A stretch of DNA of 46,416 nucleotides from NCBI GenBank assembly GCA_964590955.1, contig CAZPYT010000004.1, positions 1 to 46,416 of the forward strand, given 5' to 3'. The DNA is from CAZPYT01 sp964590955. Lineage in GTDB: Bacteria; Patescibacteriota; WWE3; UBA101185; UBA10185. Positions 25,251 through 32,982 of this stretch are shown piece by piece (the first letter of the stretch is position 1; every line of letters begins with the position of its first letter). The notes under the pieces were generated by a model that searched no databases, was not told where the DNA came from, and saw only the letters and a program-made list of their open reading frames with translations. The position numbers were made by a program, and so were the translations under genes.

Positions 25251-25291
25251 AAGTGCTCATTGAATTTTTAACTCGATGAGCACTTTTGTTT
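25251..25291. terminator. Intrinsic terminator after the accessory sortase
   Basis: A perfect 10-bp stem AAGTGCTCAT (25251-25260) and ATGAGCACTT (25276-25285) with a 15-nt loop, followed by TTGTTT. It lies between convergent genes and may also serve the minus-strand gene. Confidence 0.8.
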
Positions 25292-25309
25292 GATAATGGT
25301 TGCATTCTT

Positions 25310-25648
25310 TCAAAGCTTTGTCACAGATTGTACATCAGGTGTGAGCTCAGGGCTCCCGCTTACGAAAGCGATTTTACTCCCAACGGTCCATTTTTTGTAC
25401 ATTTCCGCAGCGTTTTCAGGTACGTGCACAACCTCAAAGATTGGTGTGTCCTCAGAACCTACTTCTTTTGGATCTGCTATTTTCAATATGATGCCTTTTG
25501 CATAGCATTGTCTTTCCGGTGTGTTTACGCAGACACAAATATCTCCCGGTTTGTGTTGTTTGTACCAGGTGCTTACACTTGTTACGAACCCAATAACCCT
25601 ATGTTTGTTATCCGGGGTTGTTTGGTTTAGAGTAAAGTAGTCTCTCAT
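25310..25648 (-). CDS. Hypothetical small soluble protein
   Basis: 112 residues, beta-rich and without membrane segments. The stretch GDICVCVNTPERQCYAKGII followed by LKIADP and a final AEMYKKWTVGSKIAFVSGS faintly recall a PUA/ASCH-like barrel, but I would not assign it. ATG 25648 is preferred over 25666 because AAGGA lies 7 nt upstream and the predicted transcription start falls near 25663. It has its own promoter and ends at the terminator shared with the sortase gene. Confidence 0.6.
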   Translation of the reverse strand: MRDYFTLNQTTPDNKHRVIGFVTSVSTWYKQHKPGDICVCVNTPERQCYAKGIILKIADPKEVGSEDTPIFEVVHVPENAAEMYKKWTVGSKIAFVSGSPELTPDVQSVTKL

Positions 25649-25669
25649 TATATTGTCCTTTTTCATTTA

Positions 25670-25698
25670 TATATACATTAACCTAGAGATTTTGTCTA
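25670..25698 (-). promoter_or_regulatory. Promoter of the hypothetical gene 25310-25648
   Basis: Minus-strand TAGACA (25693-25698), a 17-bp spacer and TATATA (25670-25675). It gives a leader of about 15 nt containing AAGGA. Confidence 0.45.
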
Positions 25699-25810
25699 AT
25701 TTGTATTAGGTTTTTGCTTTGAGGAAGTATGTGTGGCAAAATTTTTAGCATAATATTCTATTGGCAGGTGTTTTTTATGGAAATAAAAAAAGTCACCATA
25801 GTTTCAGTTT

Positions 25811-25952
25811 GGTCAAGAGCATTATTTGATCAAAGAATAAGACTCTGTGTTTTAACACAGAGATGGATTCGTGCCTGTAGCGTAGCGGAAGCTGCAAACA
25901 GCAAGATCAAACAGCAGACTGCACACTTTAGTGCGCAGTCGTTGATTTTGCT
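25811..25952. ncRNA. Strongly structured non-coding stretch, candidate small RNA
   Basis: The 360-bp gap before dnaK has no convincing gene but dense hairpins. CTCTGTG...CACAGAG is at 25843-25862. GTAGC-GGAA-GCTGC (25882-25895) has a GGAA tetraloop and sits inside CTGT/ACAG. A 51-nt stem-loop lies at 25901-25951, with gcaagatcaa pairing to ttgattttgc around GACTGCACAC/GTGCGCAGTC with loop TTTA. TTTGATC (about 25825) and GATCAAA (about 25905) could close the whole. Read on the plus strand it ends in the terminator at 25968-25997, as a small RNA would. It does not fit SRP, 6S, tmRNA or RNase P RNA in the motifs I could check. No clear promoter was found, so the strand is open. Confidence 0.35.
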
Positions 25953-25967
25953 ACACCAGCAAAAAAG

Positions 25968-25998
25968 AAAAACCCCGAATAGAAATCCGGGGTTTTTC
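25968..25998. terminator. Bidirectional terminator downstream of dnaK
   Basis: AAAAACCCCG (25968-25977) pairs perfectly with CGGGGTTTTT (25988-25997) around a 10-nt loop, with U tracts on both strands. It ends the hrcA-grpE-dnaK transcript and would also end any plus-strand RNA from the structured stretch before it. Confidence 0.88.
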
Positions 25999-26024
25999 AT
26001 GTCGACTATTCTGCTAATAGCTTC

Positions 26025-27923
26025 TTAATCGTTAACAACCTCGCCTTCGACAGTATCCCCATCTTTTTTATCATCTTTTGGTCCGGAGCTACCTGTACTA
26101 CTATTTCCTCCGGCTGGCCCATCTTGGTGCGGTTCATTGTACATACCTTGTCCCACTTTCAAAAGGCTGTCGGATAAATCTTTGGTCTTGTTTTGCAGTT
26201 CGTCTTTGTCTGCGGTTTGTAATACATCTTTCAAAGCTTTTACTTTCGCTTCAACCTCTGTTTTAACATCCACAGCTACTTTATCTCCTGCATCTCTTAA
26301 AGCTTTTTCAGCAGTGTAGATCATATTATCTGCAAGGTTTCTGGCTTCAATCTGTTCTTTCTTTTTCTTGTCTTCGTTTGCGTGTTCTTCAGCATTTTTC
26401 ACCATTTTTTCAATCTCATCTTTGGCTAAACCTGTGCCTCCCTGAATGGCAATCTTTTGCTCTTTGTTAGTAGCTTTATCTTTTGCCGTAACGTGTATAA
26501 TGCCGTTCGCATCAATATCAAATTTTACTTCTACTTGCGGAATTCCTCTAGGCGAAGGTGGTATTCCATCAAGAATAAATCTACCCAGACTTTTATTGTC
26601 GACTGCCATTTCACGTTCACCCTGTAATACGTTAATTTCTACAGAGGTTTGGTTATCTGCCGCAGTACTAAATACCTGTGATGCAGATGTTGGAATTGTT
26701 GTATTGCGTTTAATTAACGGTGTGGTAACTCCGCCCAAGGTTTCTATACCAAGAGTAAGTGGGGTGACATCCAGTAATAAAACGTCTTTAACATCTCCAC
26801 CTAAAACGCCTCCTTGAATGGCTGCTCCCAAGGCAACTACTTCATCCGGATTGATACCTTTGTGCGGTTCTTTACCAAAAAATCCTTTGACCACTTCGTT
26901 TACTTTTGGCATTCTGGTCATTCCGCCAACCATTACCACTTCGTGTATATCAGTCTTATTGATACCTGCGTCTTTCAAAGCGTTAGCCATTGGAGTAATA
27001 GTGCGTTGAATTAGGTCGTCCACTAGTTGTTCCAATTTTGCTCTGGTAAGTTTTATGTTCAAGTGTTTTGGTCCGGTTGTATCCGCTGTAATAAATGGGA
27101 TATTAATTTCGGTTTCCATGCTTGAAGACAGCTCAATTTTTGCTTTTTCTGCAGCATCTTTTAGTCTTTGCATTGCCTGTCGATCACCCTTAAGATCTAC
27201 GCCCTGTTCTGCTTTGAATTGTTCCAGCAGCCAGTCTATTATTTTCTGGTCGAAATCATCTCCGCCCAGGTGTGTATCTCCGTTTGTTGATTTTACTTCA
27301 AAAACTCCTTCACCAATTTCTAAAATTGAAACGTCAAAAGTTCCGCCACCAAGGTCATATACCGCAATTTTTTGTGATGTTTTTTTATCAAGTCCGTATG
27401 CTAATGCTGCTGCTGTCGGTTCATTGATAATTCTTTTTACCTCAAGCCCTGCGATTTGTCCTGCCTCTTTAGTTGCAGTTCTTTGTGCATCATTAAAGTA
27501 TGCCGGAACTGTAATAACTGCTTCTGTTACTTTTCCGCCTAAATAAGTCTCTGCGTCTGCTTTTAATTTAGCCAATATTTTTGCTGAAATTTCTTGAGGT
27601 GTGTAAACAACGTCTTCCACTTTAACTGCAGCCATCCCGTTTTTACTTTCAACTATTTCATATGGATAGTCTTTTTTAAGTTTTTGTACTTCGGGTGAGT
27701 CAAAGCGCATTCCCATTAACCTTTTTACGCTAAAAACCGTACCTTTGGGATTTACCACCTGCTGCCTTTTTGCAGCAACTCCTACCAGATTTGCTTTTGG
27801 TGCGACGACTGAGGGGGTTGTATTACCTCCTTCAACGTTTACTATAACTTTTGATTGGCCACTTTCCATAACGGCCATGGCACTATTTGTTGTACCTAAA
27901 TCGATACCGATTATTTTACTCAT
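26025..27923 (-). CDS. dnaK: Chaperone DnaK (Hsp70)
   Basis: Hsp70 chaperone, 632 residues from the chosen start. The nucleotide-binding domain begins MSKIIGIDLGTTNSAMAV and has AVITVPAYFNDAQRTATKEAG and VYDLGGGTFDVSILE. The substrate domain starts around DVTPLTLGIETLGG. A Gly/Ser-rich tail ends in DGDTVEGEVVND. ATG 27923 follows GGAAAGGAAAAC and gives the canonical N-terminus; the in-frame start at 27980 lies in grpE. It overlaps grpE by 8 nt. dnaJ does not follow, and a strong terminator closes the operon. Expression should be controlled by HrcA at the CIRCE in front of hrcA. Confidence 0.98.
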   Translation of the reverse strand: MSKIIGIDLGTTNSAMAVMESGQSKVIVNVEGGNTTPSVVAPKANLVGVAAKRQQVVNPKGTVFSVKRLMGMRFDSPEVQKLKKDYPYEIVESKNGMAAVKVEDVVYTPQEISAKILAKLKADAETYLGGKVTEAVITVPAYFNDAQRTATKEAGQIAGLEVKRIINEPTAAALAYGLDKKTSQKIAVYDLGGGTFDVSILEIGEGVFEVKSTNGDTHLGGDDFDQKIIDWLLEQFKAEQGVDLKGDRQAMQRLKDAAEKAKIELSSSMETEINIPFITADTTGPKHLNIKLTRAKLEQLVDDLIQRTITPMANALKDAGINKTDIHEVVMVGGMTRMPKVNEVVKGFFGKEPHKGINPDEVVALGAAIQGGVLGGDVKDVLLLDVTPLTLGIETLGGVTTPLIKRNTTIPTSASQVFSTAADNQTSVEINVLQGEREMAVDNKSLGRFILDGIPPSPRGIPQVEVKFDIDANGIIHVTAKDKATNKEQKIAIQGGTGLAKDEIEKMVKNAEEHANEDKKKKEQIEARNLADNMIYTAEKALRDAGDKVAVDVKTEVEAKVKALKDVLQTADKDELQNKTKDLSDSLLKVGQGMYNEPHQDGPAGGNSSTGSSGPKDDKKDGDTVEGEVVND

Positions 27924-28398
27924 TTTTGTTTTCCTTTCCTGCAGCGGTTTCTTCTTTTTCACCGTTGCCAACTTTGACACTAACCGGTCTAATTAATTTT
28001 TCTTTAAATGAATAGCCTTTTCTTACAATTTCTATAACCTTATTTTTTAAACCCTCAACAGTATCAACTGCGTCCATATTTTTGTGATCAAATTCGTCAC
28101 CGAGGTTGACTTTTAATTCATCCAAACCCGCTGCTGTTAACGTATTTTTAAATTCTTTTATAGACATTTTTACGCCCATATCATCAGAATGAATCTCAAT
28201 CATCTCGAAATTGTCTAAAACAGGAAGTAATTGTTCTATAAGCACAATGTTTGCAAATTCAGTAGTGTTCCTTTTTTCTTCTTGTGTTCTTTTTTCAAGA
28301 TTTTTGTAGTCTGCCAGAGCTCTCTTCCAGTTGTTTTCCATTTCTGCAAGTTTAACTTCAAGCTCATTTGTATTGTCTTGTTTCTTATTTTTATCCAT
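27916..28398 (-). CDS. grpE: Nucleotide exchange factor GrpE
   Basis: 160 residues. An N-terminal coiled coil (LEVKLAEMENNWKRALADYKNLEKRTQEEK) is followed by LLPVLDNFEMI and the C-terminal beta domain with the signature VIEIVRKGYSFKEKLIRPVSVKVGNG. It dimerises and releases ADP from DnaK. The gene lies between hrcA (18 nt away) and dnaK (8-nt overlap). Confidence 0.96.
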   Translation of the reverse strand: MDKNKKQDNTNELEVKLAEMENNWKRALADYKNLEKRTQEEKRNTTEFANIVLIEQLLPVLDNFEMIEIHSDDMGVKMSIKEFKNTLTAAGLDELKVNLGDEFDHKNMDAVDTVEGLKNKVIEIVRKGYSFKEKLIRPVSVKVGNGEKEETAAGKENKNE

Positions 28399-28416
28399 AA
28401 ATACTATTTATTTAAT

Positions 28417-29139
28417 TTACCAGGATTCTCCCAGTTCTTGGATTAGGTTTTTTGTAAACCTTACTGTTGGCATCATCGCTTCATATTTCATACGTGCCGG
28501 GCCAAACAGCGCAATGGTTCCTGCTTTTTTGCCTGTTGAGTATGGTGCAAATATGAACGCACAATGTTCTAAATTTTCTATACCAATTTCTGTGCCAATA
28601 ATGGTTCTTACGTCTTTCCCATATGGTGCTTTTTTGAAAATCTCTTCGAGTAGTTCATACCTGTCAATAATCCCTAAAGCAGTTCTTGCTACGTCTATAT
28701 CCCAAAATTCTTTGTGATCAAGAATATTTACTGCCCCGGAGGTCATCACTGTCCCATCGCTTTCTGTTCCTATTGCTAGCGTATGCGTGTTTTCAGCCAG
28801 TGTAACTACAGCATTTCTTAAGAGTTTGTCAAACTCAAACCTGAAAGGCCACAATCGTTGCTTCATTGACACTTCTTGTAGTACCGGCATTTCTTCTTCC
28901 TCTATTAGTTCTTCTAAAAAAAGTCTGTATGCCATAGGTGTTGGCACTCTACCAGAAGATGTATGCAGCATTTCTAAAAACCCCAAATCGATAAGTCGTG
29001 CCATTTCGTTTCTGGCGGTTGCCGGAGAATATCTAAGATTATACTTATCTACCAGCTCCACTGAACCCACAGGTTCTGCGGTTCTTATATATTCGTTTAT
29101 TATTGCGTTCAGCAATTTTAATTGTCTTTCCGATATCAT
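28417..29139 (-). CDS. hrcA: Heat-inducible transcription repressor HrcA (short form)
   Basis: 240 residues against about 340 in Bacillus. The winged-helix N-terminus (MISERQLKLLNAIINEYIRTAEPVG, then YSPATARNEMARLIDLGFLEMLHTSSGRVPT) is complete. The C-terminal part is a shortened GAF-like domain that ends in FGPARMKYEAMMPTVRFTKNLIQELG, the usual HrcA ending. It represses its own operon by binding CIRCE. The start codon lies 1 nt from the CIRCE and only 2-3 nt from the predicted transcription start, so the mRNA is probably leaderless. Confidence 0.94.
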   Translation of the reverse strand: MISERQLKLLNAIINEYIRTAEPVGSVELVDKYNLRYSPATARNEMARLIDLGFLEMLHTSSGRVPTPMAYRLFLEELIEEEEMPVLQEVSMKQRLWPFRFEFDKLLRNAVVTLAENTHTLAIGTESDGTVMTSGAVNILDHKEFWDIDVARTALGIIDRYELLEEIFKKAPYGKDVRTIIGTEIGIENLEHCAFIFAPYSTGKKAGTIALFGPARMKYEAMMPTVRFTKNLIQELGESW

Positions 29140-29140
29140 C

Positions 29141-29176
29141 TTAGCAGTATTATAGATTGAGTGATAAAAATGTCAA
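29141..29176 (-). promoter_or_regulatory. CIRCE operator overlapping a consensus promoter, hrcA operon
   Basis: TTAGCAGTA-N9-GAGTGATAA (29141-29167) matches CIRCE (TTAGCACTC-N9-GAGTGCTAA) in 15 of 18 arm positions with the exact 9-bp spacer. On the minus strand the promoter is perfect: TTGACA (29171-29176), 16-bp spacer, TATAAT (29149-29154). The -10 lies inside the CIRCE, so HrcA binding blocks polymerase. The predicted start is at about 29142. Confidence 0.9.
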
Positions 29177-29230
29177 TAGGTGAATGCTTAGTAATTATGT
29201 TTTACTACGCATCTATACTTTTTTGTTAAC

Positions 29231-29275
29231 AAAATAAAAACGACAACTTAGTAGAACTAAAAATTGTCGTTTTTG
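29231..29275 (-). terminator. Terminator of the three-gene small-protein unit
   Basis: AAAAACGACAA (29236-29246) pairs with TTGTCGTTTTT (29264-29274) around a 17-nt loop. On the minus strand the stem is followed by TTTTTATTTT. It separates the three small genes from hrcA. Confidence 0.8.
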
Positions 29276-29278
29276 TTT

Positions 29279-29527
29279 TCATACATTAGGCTTGGCGGCT
29301 ACCCACAGCTTTCTGATATGATCGTGCACAGATCCCCAGAATTTGTCAGGATCCTCACCTTCAAAAGTAACTTCATTATTATTATACATAGTTACTTTCG
29401 TGATTTTACCGCGGGCAGTGATCTCATTTGCTTTTACAGTCAGAACTTGGCCTAACCTCATTGCTTTTTCAAGCTGAGTTTTCAGACGTTTTCCGGTTAA
29501 CCAGGTAGTTATCAGATTAATCTCCAT
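29279..29527 (-). CDS. Small protein of a three-gene tandem (third)
   Basis: 82 residues, soluble: helical N-terminus (WLTGKRLKTQLEKAMRLG), then a beta-rich part with ITARGKITKVTMYNNNEVTFEG and a Trp-containing tail. The NNNEVTFEG strand resembles GNKITYKG and GNIITLKG of the two genes upstream, so it may be a diverged relative. Strong Shine-Dalgarno AAGGAGG 5 nt before the ATG. Function unknown. Confidence 0.65.
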   Translation of the reverse strand: MEINLITTWLTGKRLKTQLEKAMRLGQVLTVKANEITARGKITKVTMYNNNEVTFEGEDPDKFWGSVHDHIRKLWVAAKPNV

Positions 29528-29542
29528 TACTGCCTCCTTTAT

Positions 29543-29791
29543 TCACTGAATCGTGATTTTATTCCCATTGTTAGGATCGAAAATTGCCGTGAACCGCTGA
29601 GTGTTTTTTTCCAAAGTTCCTTTGAGTGTAATTATGTTCCCAGTTTTTTCGTAAAAATCAATTTTTCCCCTTATGTTTTGTCCGTAACCCGGTTTAACTC
29701 TGAAGGTAACAGACCTTTTCTTTGCAGCAATAACCTCAATATTATTTAAGTCCGCATCCCGCAGCGGGTTGTCTTCCAATGGAAGTTCCAT
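29543..29791 (-). CDS. Small protein of a three-gene tandem (second)
   Basis: 82 residues. The C-terminal half GNIITLKGTLEKNTQRFTA followed by IFDPNNGNKITIQ aligns with GNKITYKGYL...FTARILLSWESGTITIT of the preceding gene: shared GN-x-IT-x-KG-x-L, FTA and a closing ITI strand. This suggests a common beta-sandwich or barrel fold arising by duplication. GAGGAGG lies 5 nt before the ATG. No known family or motif recognised. Confidence 0.65.
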   Translation of the reverse strand: MELPLEDNPLRDADLNNIEVIAAKKRSVTFRVKPGYGQNIRGKIDFYEKTGNIITLKGTLEKNTQRFTAIFDPNNGNKITIQ

Positions 29792-29801
29792 TTTTGCCTC
29801 C

Positions 29802-30041
29802 TCATGTAATTGTAATTGTTCCGCTTTCCCAGCTCAGTAAAATTCTGGCTGTAAATGCGGTTTCCGAAAGTTCTCCATCTTCTAGCAAATATCCTTTGTA
29901 TGTAATTTTATTGCCGATTTGTTGAGCAGTTTCTACTTTTGCCTGATATTCTTGAAAGAAGATTAGCTCACCTTCCTTAATAATTCTATTGAGGCTGAAT
30001 TTTTTAAGATCATCAGCACTGAGAGTTATTTTTTTTGCCAT
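29802..30041 (-). CDS. Small protein of a three-gene tandem (first)
   Basis: 79 residues: a short helix (LSADDLKKFSLNRII), then strands with KVETAQQIGNKITYKGYLLED and FTARILLSWESGTITIT. Related to the next gene in the tandem over about 40 residues. It lies first behind a predicted promoter; GTCGGGT 5 nt before the ATG is a poor Shine-Dalgarno, unlike those of its two followers. Cytoplasmic by sequence; function unknown. Confidence 0.65.
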   Translation of the reverse strand: MAKKITLSADDLKKFSLNRIIKEGELIFFQEYQAKVETAQQIGNKITYKGYLLEDGELSETAFTARILLSWESGTITIT

Positions 30042-30083
30042 TTTTACCCGACTTTCTAGCCAACACTTTTGGTTGGACGTATC

Positions 30084-30110
30084 TTATAGGTTTTTGAGGT
30101 TAGATGCAAA
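30084..30110 (-). promoter_or_regulatory. Possible promoter of the three-gene tandem
   Basis: Minus-strand TTGCAT (30105-30110), a short 15-bp spacer and TATAAG (30084-30089), directly after the adk stop. A small hairpin CCAAC...GTTGG follows in the leader. Weak because of the spacer. Confidence 0.35.
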
Positions 30111-30758
30111 TCAGAAAATAGAAACTAGTTTATCAAGAATTTGATTTATTTCTTCAATGCTTTTACTGGCGTCTACTTCTATGAAATAAGGTTCATTTTT
30201 ATAAAATTCTACAACGGGTCCGGTTTCTCTGGCGTATTTTTTAATGCGTTCTTGAATTGCGTCATCCTGTTGGTCTGCTCTTTGGTATAGTTCACTTCCG
30301 TCAATGTCACAAATCCCTGCAATTTTCGGAGGTGAAAACTTTTCGTGATAGATATGGTCTGATTTTTTGCAGGACCATCTGCCCCTTAGTCTTTCCAGCA
30401 TTATTGTAATATCCAAATGAAAATAGAGCACATACGTAATTTTTTGACCGATTTTATCCAGAATTTTTTGCAGTTCTTCAATCTGATTTATATCCCTTGG
30501 GTATCCGTCCAAAATAAAACCTTTTTTGCAATCTTCTTGCGTTAGTCTTTCTTCCACAATTTTGTTGGTAATGTCATCCGGTACTAAACCTCCCTCATCC
30601 ATATATTTTTTTACCTGTAAACCCAAGTCTGTTTCATTTTTTGTATGGAATCTAAACAAGTCACCTGTCGAAATATGAGGGATATTAAGTTTTTTAGACA
30701 AGAATTCTGCCTGTGTGCCTTTTCCTGAACCCGGCATGCCAATCGGTATAATAATCAT
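30111..30758 (-). CDS. adk: Adenylate kinase
   Basis: 215 residues, long-lid type. P-loop GMPGSGKGT (7-15), STGDLFR, the AMP-binding stretch GFILDGYPRD (80-89) and the lid at about 125-160. It converts ATP + AMP to 2 ADP. The lid is partly degraded as a zinc site: Cys130, Ser133, Cys150 and Asp153 occupy the four ligand positions (normally C-C-C-C/D), so zinc binding is doubtful. DD after the lid is interrupted (RADQQDD). The start is at ATG 30758 with no clear Shine-Dalgarno. It lies 22 nt after lepA. Confidence 0.96.
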   Translation of the reverse strand: MIIIPIGMPGSGKGTQAEFLSKKLNIPHISTGDLFRFHTKNETDLGLQVKKYMDEGGLVPDDITNKIVEERLTQEDCKKGFILDGYPRDINQIEELQKILDKIGQKITYVLYFHLDITIMLERLRGRWSCKKSDHIYHEKFSPPKIAGICDIDGSELYQRADQQDDAIQERIKKYARETGPVVEFYKNEPYFIEVDASKSIEEINQILDKLVSIF

Positions 30759-30780
30759 TTTTAAATGATACCAGATGTGC

Positions 30781-32577
30781 TTACGATTTTAATACTTGTC
30801 TAAACGCTTCTTGAGGGATATCAACTTTGCCGAATCTTTTTAATCTTTCTTTACCTTTTTTTTGAATTTCCAGCAATTTATCTTTTCTTTCTCTATGCCC
30901 GCCTGACATTTTTGCCAAAACATTCTTTCTCAAAGCTGAAATATCTTCTCGTGCAATTATTTTTCCGCCAATGGCTGCCTGCAAAGAAACTTTAAATTGC
31001 TGTTTTGGTATTACTTCTTTTAGTTTTTTAAGTAGCGTTCTACCGGTTTGTTCTGCCCTATCTTTCAAAACAATGTGTGAAAGCGGTGCAACTACCTCAT
31101 TGTGAATAAGAATATCCATTTTTACTGCTTTGACGCTTCGGTAATCAGAAAATTCATAATCCAAACTGGCAAATCCTGACGAAACAGTTTTCAAATCATC
31201 ATAAAAATTATAAACAAGCTCTGATAAGGGCAAGCCGTATTCAAACACTACTCTGTTTTCAGTCGGGTAATCCATTTTTAACATTTCACCTCTTCGCTCT
31301 TCACATAAAGAGATTATCCCGCCTACATACATCGCGGGAGATACGATGTTTAGTTTTATCCAAGGTTCGTATATGTTTTTAATTTTTGTTACATCAGGAA
31401 AGTCCGCTGCTGCCTTTACCCATAATACTTCATCGTTTGTAAGTTCTACCTTATATTCAACTGTTGGTGTTGTTGCAATTAGCTCTAGCGAGTATTCCCG
31501 TTCAAGCCTTTCCTGAATAATGTCGGCATGCAGGAGTCCTAAAAAGCCACACCTAAAGCCAAAGCCCAATGCCGAAGAGGTTTCGGGTTCGAAACTGAGA
31601 GATGCGTCTGATAAGGCTAGTTTTTCTAAAGCTGTTCTCAGGTTTGGAAATTTATTATTTTCTGTAGGAAAAATTGACACGAATACGAATGGTTTAACTT
31701 CTTTATATCCCGGCAAGGCTTTAACGTTTTCATAGCCATCATACATTGTGATCGTATCTCCGACTTTTACTTTTCGAATCTCTTTCATACCTGTTGCTAT
31801 AAACCCTACTTCTCCAGCTTCCAGAGTTTCTATATTTTTTCTTTGAGGAATGAAAATGCCTATCCCCTCCGGTTTTGAGACAGCTCTCGTGGCGAGAAAT
31901 CTTACTTTTCTATCCTCTTTGAATTCTCGTGATGAGAATGATCCGTCTACAATTTTTATGGCAGCCATTACTCCCAAGAACTCGTCGTAAAAAGTGTCAA
32001 AAACCAAGGCGCGTGTTTTTAAGGTTCTACTGCCCCGCGGTTCCGGAACTTTTTCGATTAAAACTTGAAGTAGATTTTCTACACCTTCTCCGGTTTTTGC
32101 CGAAACAGTTAGTATTTCATCTGATGAAAAACCAAAAGTGTTGCGAAGATCGCTTTTTACCTCTTCTGTGTTTGAACTTGGTAAATCAATTTTATTTATT
32201 ACAGGCAGTATAGTGAGATTTGCATCCAATGCTTTATAAACATTCGACACTGTTTGTGCTTGTATACCCTGTGTAGCGTCAACTATTAAAATTGCGCCTT
32301 CGCAAGCCGCCAGCGACCTGGATACTTCATAAGAAAAGTCAACGTGTCCCGGAGTATCTATCAAGTTGAGCTGATAACCTTTATATTGCATTCTCACAGC
32401 TTTTAATTTAATAGTTATTCCTTTTTCCTGCTCCAGTTCCATTGAGTCAAGTAACCGCTCTTTTAATTTTCTTTTTTCAACAGTGTTTGTTATCTCCAGT
32501 AGTCTATCCGCCAGTGTAGACTTGCCGTGGTCAATATGGGCTATTATGCAGAAGTTTCTTATTTTATTTTGATCCAT
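30781..32577 (-). CDS. lepA: Elongation factor 4 (LepA)
   Basis: 598-residue translational GTPase of full length. G1 AHIDHGKSTLADRLL, G3 DTPGHVDFSYEVSR, G4 NKIDLP and G5 SAKTG are present. The C-terminal LepA-specific domain ends in KLLEIQKKGKERLKRFGKVDIPQEAFRQVLK. It back-translocates or remodels stalled ribosomes. A TAAAAT hexamer ends 9 nt before the ATG, and no Shine-Dalgarno is seen. Confidence 0.98.
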   Translation of the reverse strand: MDQNKIRNFCIIAHIDHGKSTLADRLLEITNTVEKRKLKERLLDSMELEQEKGITIKLKAVRMQYKGYQLNLIDTPGHVDFSYEVSRSLAACEGAILIVDATQGIQAQTVSNVYKALDANLTILPVINKIDLPSSNTEEVKSDLRNTFGFSSDEILTVSAKTGEGVENLLQVLIEKVPEPRGSRTLKTRALVFDTFYDEFLGVMAAIKIVDGSFSSREFKEDRKVRFLATRAVSKPEGIGIFIPQRKNIETLEAGEVGFIATGMKEIRKVKVGDTITMYDGYENVKALPGYKEVKPFVFVSIFPTENNKFPNLRTALEKLALSDASLSFEPETSSALGFGFRCGFLGLLHADIIQERLEREYSLELIATTPTVEYKVELTNDEVLWVKAAADFPDVTKIKNIYEPWIKLNIVSPAMYVGGIISLCEERRGEMLKMDYPTENRVVFEYGLPLSELVYNFYDDLKTVSSGFASLDYEFSDYRSVKAVKMDILIHNEVVAPLSHIVLKDRAEQTGRTLLKKLKEVIPKQQFKVSLQAAIGGKIIAREDISALRKNVLAKMSGGHRERKDKLLEIQKKGKERLKRFGKVDIPQEAFRQVLKS

Positions 32578-32600
32578 GATAAGGGGATTTTAGCAGATAT

Positions 32601-32957
32601 TTAGTTATTATTAACATTTTTCCTTATCGGAATATCAGGTTCGCTAAACTTTGTCATATTAAATACTTGTACAATGTAATTCTGTGCTTTTTCGTAATCG
32701 TCGAATCCGGTTTTATCTACAAACTGTTTGACGGCATAACTCAGTTTTTCCGGACCCCTACTTGCACCAGGGAACTTCACTTCTGACTCATAGATTATAT
32801 CTGCTGCGATGTGTACAGACTCTTCAAAAATTTTACTATTCTTTTCCTTTTTTCTTTTACTTATGATTTTGGAAGTTAAGAAGCCCCCAAAAAATATGAG
32901 CGCGCCTTGTGATATTTCTACAATAAGGCTTTCTATTAGATTTGAAAAATATTGCAT
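32601..32957 (-). CDS. Small membrane-anchored protein, holin LLH-like
   Basis: 118 residues: one N-terminal membrane segment (LIVEISQGALIFFGGFLTSKII), a basic patch KRKKEK, then a helical domain FEESVHIAADIIYESEVKF-PGASRGPEKLSYAVKQFVDKTGFDD. The order membrane helix, AA-x-x-IY-E and G-x-EKLSYA is similar to the phage LL-H holin family. No other phage gene is nearby, so a domesticated or unrelated role is likely. A TAAAAT box lies exactly 6 nt before the ATG, suggesting its own leaderless transcript. Confidence 0.5.
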   Translation of the reverse strand: MQYFSNLIESLIVEISQGALIFFGGFLTSKIISKRKKEKNSKIFEESVHIAADIIYESEVKFPGASRGPEKLSYAVKQFVDKTGFDDYEKAQNYIVQVFNMTKFSEPDIPIRKNVNNN

Positions 32958-32982
32958 GGGCTGATTTTACACAATATTTGAC

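Noticed and set aside
25875..25901. GGAA tetraloop hairpin resembling domain IV of SRP RNA
   Set aside because: The AGCA side of the SRP symmetric loop is absent (AAAC instead) and the long arms do not fit, so no SRP call.
25729..26028. 99-codon plus-strand frame between gene 25310 and dnaK
   Set aside because: It runs through hairpins and the dnaK terminator and reads as non-protein-like; the structured-RNA view fits better.
27055..27546. 163-codon plus-strand frame inside dnaK
   Set aside because: Antisense shadow of a highly conserved gene; no start signals.
29180..29215. Possible third copy of the 55-bp repeat (gaatgcttagtaattatg)
   Set aside because: Only about 13 of 18 bases fit, and its surrounding hairpin has a different shape.
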